A DNA stretch of 11,798 nucleotides from Acetatifactor sp. (GTDB lineage: Bacteria; Bacillota; Clostridia; Lachnospirales; Lachnospiraceae). The notes beneath the pieces are model-generated. The model saw only the letters and a list, made by a program, of their open reading frames with translations. It was not told where the DNA came from and made no database searches. This document shows, piece by piece, positions 10,001 to 11,798 of this stretch. Position numbers and translations under genes: made by a program. Each line of letters begins with the position of its first letter. The stretch's first letter is position 1. The stretch lies in assembly GCA_024699575.1 (NCBI GenBank), contig JAILPF010000545.1, forward strand, positions 1 through 11,798. The letters are read 5' to 3'.

Positions 10001-10490
10001 AGGTGCTTTACACATCAGAGCTCACGAGCCCGAATTGACCTTCAGCCCCGTTGATTACCACAGCTATCCCACGAACATGGTTGTTTGTGCTCAAGTTGTC
10101 AAGGACGGTCAGCCCGTTGAGGGTATTGAGGTTGGCATCTTTGCCGGAAATGAATGTCGTCAGGCTGATGTGACTGATGAACGTGGTATGGTTTATGTGA
10201 CCGTACCTGGTAATGAGTCCGTGAAACTGAACTTCCGTGTTACCAATGGTGCTGACATCTATGAATCCGGCGAAAGCCAGACCTATGAGAAGGATGCCAT
10301 ACTTGGTACACCCAAGGCACCGCTTGTAATCAACCTCGACGAAGCAACTGGCATCTGGAGCATCAGCAATTCAGCCGGCGAGTCTATGTACGATATAAGC
10401 GGTCGCAAGGTTGCAGACAGCAGAAGAGAGAACCGTCAGCTCCCGAGAGGCGTTTACATTGTCAACGGACAAAAGGTTGTTGTCAAGTAA
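1029..10490 (+). CDS. giant secreted multidomain LamG/Fn3/Ig-like protein with a type IX sorting-like tail (3153 aa)
   Basis: I infer a secreted or cell-surface binding or adhesion protein; no enzyme domain is visible. Domains by residue: signal peptide about 34-54 (WTRLVLVLLMIFSALPMLRA); three-fold YIYL repeat, MABP-like beta-prism, 56-230; Ig-like 235-317; Fn3-like 318-416, 418-540 and 541-641; carboxypeptidase-regulatory-like sandwich 643-953 split by LamG at 670-875; regulatory-like domains 953-1025 and about 1041-1230; family core about 1356-2050 with EPDFVGADADLYIG (1518-1531), a Ser/Thr-rich strand pair (1685-1758) and SSCPYE (1787-1792); SbsA-type Ig 2055-2590 split by two LamG domains (about 2117-2308 and 2309-2484); BACON-like 2591-2692; DYELSMNV module 2692-2808; GWNW repeats 2819-2992; second module copy about 3000-3105; sorting-like tail ending GVYIVNGQKVVVK. 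LamG hallmarks include IDEFRIWS, AWHHLALNV and VDEVRLWN. The start at 1029 follows AT-rich sequence, but ATGs at 1107 and 1128 would give a more ordinary signal peptide. The next gene follows after 19 bases. The reading frame is intact throughout. Confidence 0.9.
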   Translation: MGTKPQHFSPPADTGLELRLRNDRHLMPQRTSCMWTRLVLVLLMIFSALPMLRAEEYITELKVVGRDSKTEMNAQKETLKNQGWKIVDTDLNQSAGGYYIYLMYKTNTTANPESGYVTDIIAKKTNEPNGFTWNGRKYYKVPTDGFDGDLNKNAAGSYIYLYFTRDRSKLSGHYGTKRVLNKIEASENDNSAESGKENYGPMCWLDAYSNKACDANTGCGSNTDYIYIRMFFKEQKLKVQNKPSAIQNLVFTGNSQRLVAAPSNSNYGTMKYNVDGGSYSTSLPTAINVGEHQVNYFLDGGSYANNSDTTLLKVNIAPPTVKPTGLTGEFFQREKQVLLKWGAPTELAGYTNYVWVVYRGNDKIKTLQSNETREWTDKDYPIDNTAVEYSVYYVSKTWNNEDTKDANCVAKVKVNTTRKIPVNNLQATSDKTKLTLTWTSDGYPAGWGNKFNIYVDDETTPVYTITPSNYQTEFQWEHRYTDAHADRVNGSTVVNGKTVYYTEEQNLGACTPHNYRVEGVIGDKMLNKGTLTQKAIGAATQFYSFEASKGSYAGSVKLSWHVDNQGSTVAKTYIIERRTTENENEAWTVLDRMNSADEYLMYTDETALTGVYYDYKVTAVDKCPNGTIINTDAQDIGFSQSTGTVSGRVTFGASGSAVDSVDVIMTKASVTHALRFNSTNAYVTWKYPDNKYANKMFQTADYSMQMWINPDEFPNAWLGRLKGENIGAFGIDGNGHLLYCCGTTPQHNFTTLTLKKGEYNHVTLTRKGNVVTFYVVEANPDGRPIVHKESKTIQDIKDMSGSTQFNLGYFNGYIDEFRIWSKCLSENEIVGNFDRQLVGNESNLLTYWTFDEGLSSQFFDYSREGTVYNGHHGKIENNVESSTIVPSDLNLKGTTDSDGNYIIAGIPFSGDGTNYTIRPMKNSHEFSPQKQSRFISKSSLVQNSVDFTDVSSFEVSGTVLYEGTTIPVDSVMIYVDGRAVSRNGEAVMTDEKGKFVVDVPIGNHYLTAVRDGHTFVNEGRIPADPSGLNSELIAFTSPRSGLKFTDNTLVPIVGRVVGGAIESEKPLGFGLSENNIGKAVITLEIPDKRYMINAHEEFADEGHLVSNGYFPTKTATALPHPTNMNNPGDAYRTGGTYENDAKQIVITTDAVTGEFGAMVPPLDYKVVSVQMENAEGQKVYVFNPEELPRIDASNAATVLKDSMQTDNGEMIYFDYVAKFVQSKHTEPVLSVTQGNLPEGVYGNSQASHVDPLTQKETNVNVYTLNNNKVTYNFGYPIFGELGTYTFFLEGYENYTNYDKDATDSKRESKVPLRDVVVTISNALSSDQVVQSADDPTHAGEVLDLKPNQLKLDSLGKATYKWKAGLPNIQSPFTRTLNMTYSNGDGQYKWKGLTGNGMEAIIFGDLPSGTNFSTEGPSEVEMILHDPYGDSSFATWETGKVTVETKDTVATATQDNSAMLNIHLGPDLTTNTGFGVSVQTEMDVIADLSAGFDRVTQNDTITSHITTIESSRAISTSAEPDFVGADADLYIGKSTNLLFGKARCVGLKENNQGVLEVMSSDVITMGKKFATNFVYTQYQIENVIVPNLKDIRNNLLVHVADTATATNGSSEPLYVTMLKVEDPDFGEPGTYKVLPSKTGAYLGLDMVGFYNDQIKGWYSAIEQNEKYKVGLFNNAGAEKINVSFGGGSETTETSTTSKTISQTISYTHSWTIVASADLGFTWNGLGADIETENNTTWEDSESETDEATTTATFSYTLADSGADDSFTMDVYPASGTHGPVFRTLGGQSSCPYEGQVLTKYYKPGKEELSAATWQIEDPELTCDNRLLTGVPTGGKAQFELKLKNNSVSKTDCYFNLVPVDGANPKGALLSLPTGPIGNGRTVFVPAGEAVTMILTLEQGNLATTKYDDIQLSLQSTCQDDICSTISLSAEFVPASTPVTMAIDKPVMNLGNKNDGLNIRVSGFDRYFAGLQRVDLQYMAPGDHSWSLLESYIPGDSVRTDNSQKLLPENGVIELPLDMTASKWIDGTYQFRARSSATFAGSPVVAESEVLTVVKDLQRPQLFGAANPNDGILNAGDEISLTFNEDIQKALLTDNNIVVSGVLNGNEVQHDVALSAQNTERAAYTEASYNLGQKDFSVDMWVRVTSAGDIFVHGTGDNKFKMSVDDKNHIVASIGDTTYVSNDVIDKDTWTFLTFTYKYNASNSRLSARAVTANGRKDLFANKKVNDYTGTGAITLGQNFSGAIHELVLWDKSRDMNEAQAEMYVTKKPSTPQLIGYWKMDEGSGSEIRDYARSRNMTVPNNTWYLNNDNKAVSLDGTKTVQLDISACSVAPTEDYAVEMWFKGAKADQKAASTLFSAASTSVSIGFNAAGILTMNAGESEIELSDKSYLDNAWHHLALNVLRNGNATVYVDGTPVKSLSATTVPTLEGACLYLGSKGGSNAFFKGTVDEVRLWNASMTGDLLTSQRTQRLKGDESGLVAYYSFEALTRDPDSGVISSVGSTKDLCTHTKEATLNKGNLVFVDEAPALKVKPDATNVQFSYVANERSIIITLNETPARLEGTTLQFTVRSVQDMNGNESSAVMWTAYVRQNNLLWKSDTDMSIEQKVGESTSFDIEFVNESGNSENWTLTNLPAWLTTSATSGTLKAQLSKTITLTVDESIPVGKYEHTIYLTGNDNISEPLTISLKVKAEEPDWAVNPADYELSMNVIGQLQILGVQSQNEDDIVAAFIGNKCHGVAHPVYMPRYDGYFVTMDIYGNETDVTLPLEFKVFEAATGSIYPVVRVNSGTANSIKFNLNDFKGTYRNPVILNATDEIEQSFDLSKGWNWMSLGVRPDDNTVGSIFGNNNGKFSQVKSQTSGFSKYESIDEEWGGNLSAMSNTEMYMVQALEDVSNPVTGHIIDAKTTPITLHKGWNWVGFHRLQTMSLAEALADWNAQDEDIIKGQKGVAYYDGYEWVGSLRTLVPGQGYMIRNNHLTGSGTLTFNYPTSSMKGSGALHIRAHEPELTFSPVDYHSYPTNMVVCAQVVKDGQPVEGIEVGIFAGNECRQADVTDERGMVYVTVPGNESVKLNFRVTNGADIYESGESQTYEKDAILGTPKAPLVINLDEATGIWSISNSAGESMYDISGRKVADSRRENRQLPRGVYIVNGQKVVVK
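9471..10002 (+). repeat. two tandem GWNW repeat units coding for ~88 residues each
   Basis: Within the giant protein, LSKGWNWMSLGV (from residue 2819) is echoed by LHKGWNWVGFH (from about 2907). The register is 88 codons. The 15 bases AAGGGTTGGAACTGG are identical at 9489-9503 and 9753-9767, exactly 264 bases apart. Both units continue with a similar order of features: an acidic or Asn-rich helix, a GQK or KSQ segment, an aromatic YDG or KYES segment, then W-G and a strand ending in MYMV or YMIRN. The rest of the two units has diverged, so this is an old internal duplication. Confidence 0.65.
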
Positions 10491-10509
10491 TCATGTTAAT
10501 CGCAAGATT

Positions 10510-11550
10510 ATGATTAAAAGCAAATTCTTAGGAATCTCATCCCCCCTCCCCGTTTTAGGGAAGGGCGGGTTGAGTCTCCTTCTTACACTCTGCTTCAGTA
10601 TCAGTTTGTTGGCGCAGACGGTGGGGGATCCTTTCCCCCAAGTGGATGCCCGCAAATACTCCATGAGCATGACCATCGTATGTAAGGTCAAGATGGGAGG
10701 AAATACATTGAAGACGGAGGACAACGTCACCATCGCTGCCTATCAGGGCGACGAGATACGAGGTAAGGATGTGCTTGCCGATTACAGCACCCAGAAGAAT
10801 CAATATCCAGACTTATGTATGCTGACTATCTACGGTGACAAGAACAACGAGCCGTTGCACTTCAAGGTTGCTATCGGCAAGCGAGTCATTGAGGTGGACC
10901 CGAATATCGCCTATACTATCAATGAAAGCTATGGCTCACGCATGTCTCCATATTTAATAGAGTTGCCCGAGCCCATTGTTACCAAGCCGAACAACGAGGG
11001 TTGGAGAACAGTTTGCCTGCCTTTCAATGCTAGGATACCGTCAGACGTAACGGTTTATTCTGCCGTGGGTGTTAAAGATAATCAACTGGAGGTTGCAAAA
11101 GTTGAAGGCTCGATTCTGCCAGCCAATACACCTGTTTTGGTTGAGTTCAATCCTCGGAACGGGAGTCCTGAGTGGTTGTCCTGTGTTGCCAAAAGCGATG
11201 TCACCATCAAGGACAATATCCTCCTTGGTACTACCCAGCCAACCAAGGTAGCGGCCAATAGTGTCTTTATTTTGGGCGACTCCGACGAAACAGGAGACTT
11301 TGGCTTCTGGCTTTTTCCCGGTACGGAAATTCCTGCATACCAAGCCTATATCCCAAACCTTCCTGAGGGAGTAAAAGGGGCCCTGATTGATCTTAGTGAC
11401 AATATCGATGGCATAGAAGTTCCTGTCATATCTTCCCAGAAAAGGGGAACTCAGACAGGTTGGTATGATTTGAATGGACGTGAGTTTAAAGGCAAGCCCA
11501 CATGTCCCGGAGTTTATATCAATAATGGGAAAAAGGTTGCGCTTAAGTAA
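10510..11550 (+). CDS. secreted protein with a module shared with the giant protein and a sorting-like tail (346 aa)
   Basis: The chosen start ATG (10510) precedes a signal peptide whose core is SLLLTLCFSISLLA, with probable cleavage near residue 35. The frame is open further upstream, but that part overlaps the giant gene and lacks a signal. Residues about 42-160 hold a module beginning RKYSMSMTIVCKVK and containing VTIAAYQGDEIRG, which resembles two modules in the C-terminal part of the giant protein. Residues about 165-300 form a second module (WRTVCLPFN, ILPANTPVLVE, ILLGTTQP, IPAYQAYIP) of a kind I recall from many Prevotella and Bacteroides surface proteins. The last ~45 residues are a sorting-like tail (GWYDLNGREF, GVYINNGKKVALK). 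No catalytic motif is seen. The 19-base gap to the giant gene and the terminator just after it indicate co-transcription. Part of the signal-peptide coding region is an odd C/G-rich imperfect inverted repeat. Confidence 0.85.
   Translation: MIKSKFLGISSPLPVLGKGGLSLLLTLCFSISLLAQTVGDPFPQVDARKYSMSMTIVCKVKMGGNTLKTEDNVTIAAYQGDEIRGKDVLADYSTQKNQYPDLCMLTIYGDKNNEPLHFKVAIGKRVIEVDPNIAYTINESYGSRMSPYLIELPEPIVTKPNNEGWRTVCLPFNARIPSDVTVYSAVGVKDNQLEVAKVEGSILPANTPVLVEFNPRNGSPEWLSCVAKSDVTIKDNILLGTTQPTKVAANSVFILGDSDETGDFGFWLFPGTEIPAYQAYIPNLPEGVKGALIDLSDNIDGIEVPVISSQKRGTQTGWYDLNGREFKGKPTCPGVYINNGKKVALK
10541..10569 (+). repeat. C/G-run imperfect inverted repeat inside the signal-peptide coding region
   Basis: A C-rich run (10541-10551) is followed by GTTTTA and then G-rich sequence (GGGAAGGGCGGG, 10558-10569). 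It lies only ~30 bases after the start codon of the 346-residue protein and encodes the atypical PLPVLGKGG stretch before the hydrophobic core. The composition differs sharply from the surrounding sequence. It could fold into a hairpin near the start codon, or be a small repeat element that inserted in frame. Whether copies exist elsewhere in the genome cannot be seen here. Confidence 0.4.
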
Positions 11551-11569
11551 TTTCGTCCCAGAACAAAAG

Positions 11570-11609
11570 AAAAATCCTGCACTAAATTCTGATGTGCAGG
11601 ATTTTTTTT
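11570..11609 (+). terminator. intrinsic terminator closing the giant-gene operon
   Basis: AAAAATCCTGCAC (11570-11582) pairs perfectly with GTGCAGGATTTTT (11594-11606) around an 11-base loop, and the 3' arm runs into eight consecutive T residues (11602-11609). It lies 19 bases after the stop of the 346-residue protein. This is a textbook Rho-independent terminator for the two-gene unit. Confidence 0.9.
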
Positions 11610-11610
11610 G

Positions 11611-11618
11611 TACCTTCG
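11611..11618 (+). promoter_or_regulatory. probable -7 element of the promoter for the glutaminase-like gene
   Basis: TACCTTCG differs from the Bacteroidota -7 consensus TAnnTTTG at one position and is followed by TCCCGCAAAA, in a setting typical of these promoters. No clear TTG lies 19-21 bases upstream, where the region is occupied by the terminator loop. Transcription would start around 11625, giving a leader of about 25 bases before the ATG at 11649. The site starts 2 bases after the T run of the upstream terminator. Confidence 0.5.
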
Positions 11619-11648
11619 TCCCGCAAAATGATAATTTTTAACCATAAT

Positions 11649-11798
11649 ATGAGAAAAAAGATCCTATCTGCATTCCTGTTTGTTGCCACTATGGCTTGTG
11701 CACAGACAGCAGAGTTTTTCAAGCCTCATGCCAGTACAGACCTGCGTTTGCCCTCTGTACCTCTGGTAGTGAATGACCCCTATTTTTCTATCTGGTCT
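11649..11798 (+). CDS. glutaminase-A-like (DUF4965-type) secreted protein, N-terminal fragment
   Basis: Fifty codons run from ATG 11649 to the window edge; the rest is cut off. A signal peptide is clear (basic RKK, then ILSAFLFVATMA), with likely cleavage after ACA, before QTAEFF. The Cys near the cleavage site is not in a good lipobox because Thr is at -3. The mature start has the pattern LRLPSVPLVVNDPYFSIWS. I recognise it as the opening strand of the fungal glutaminase GtaA and the related Bacteroidota DUF4965/DUF5127/DUF1793 proteins. In that family the N-terminal beta domain precedes an (alpha/alpha)6-barrel-like catalytic part, which lies outside the window. Substrate therefore cannot be confirmed. 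It follows the terminator of the giant-gene operon and has its own promoter-like sequence, so it is probably expressed separately. Confidence 0.8.
   Translation, partial: MRKKILSAFLFVATMACAQTAEFFKPHASTDLRLPSVPLVVNDPYFSIWS

Noticed and set aside
9758..10054. 98-codon + strand frame overlapping the giant gene
   Set aside because: It is in another frame of clearly coding sequence. Its translation is low-complexity and Arg/Ser-rich, with no domain.
10411..10509. Longer start for the 346-residue protein
   Set aside because: The 33 extra codons overlap the giant gene's sorting-tail coding sequence and would put a polar stretch before the signal peptide. ATG 10510 directly precedes the signal peptide.

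Overview
The window looks like a chromosomal segment from a Bacteroidota bacterium, most likely a Prevotella-type (Prevotellaceae) organism. Three things support this. Promoter-like sites follow the Bacteroidota pattern (TTG, about 20 nt, TAnnTTTG). Start codons lie in AT-rich sequence without a Shine-Dalgarno motif. Two adjacent proteins end in tails of the type-IX-secretion C-terminal sorting kind (a YDISGRKV or YDLNGRE motif, then GVYI, NG and a final basic VVVK or VALK).

Layout, all on the + strand: (1) bases 2-376 hold the C-terminal part of an alpha/beta-hydrolase-type protein that begins outside the window. (2) Bases 377-1028 are a 650-base gap with no convincing gene. It holds a terminator-like hairpin, a near-consensus promoter overlapped by a perfect 16-bp palindrome, and a second perfect hairpin. 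(3) Bases 1029-10490 encode one giant secreted protein of 3153 residues that fills 80% of the window. (4) Bases 10510-11550 encode a 346-residue secreted protein, 19 bases downstream and probably in the same operon. (5) A strong intrinsic terminator closes that unit. (6) From 11649 to the window edge are the first 50 codons of a glutaminase-A-like (DUF4965-type) secreted protein with its own promoter.

The giant protein is the most notable item. I read it as: signal peptide; a three-fold repeated beta-prism-like module (MABP-like); an Ig-like segment; three fibronectin-III-like domains; a carboxypeptidase-regulatory-like beta-sandwich split by an inserted LamG domain; further regulatory-like beta-sandwiches; a roughly 700-residue core with an unusual Ser/Thr-rich strand pair and an SSCPYE motif; an SbsA-type Ig domain split by two tandem LamG domains; a BACON-like domain; a module that occurs again later in this protein and in the next gene; two GWNW repeats; and the sorting tail. 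The likely picture is a giant secreted or cell-surface binding protein and a smaller partner sharing one of its modules. Ligand and function are not determined by the sequence. Domain names come from pattern recognition, not from a database search.
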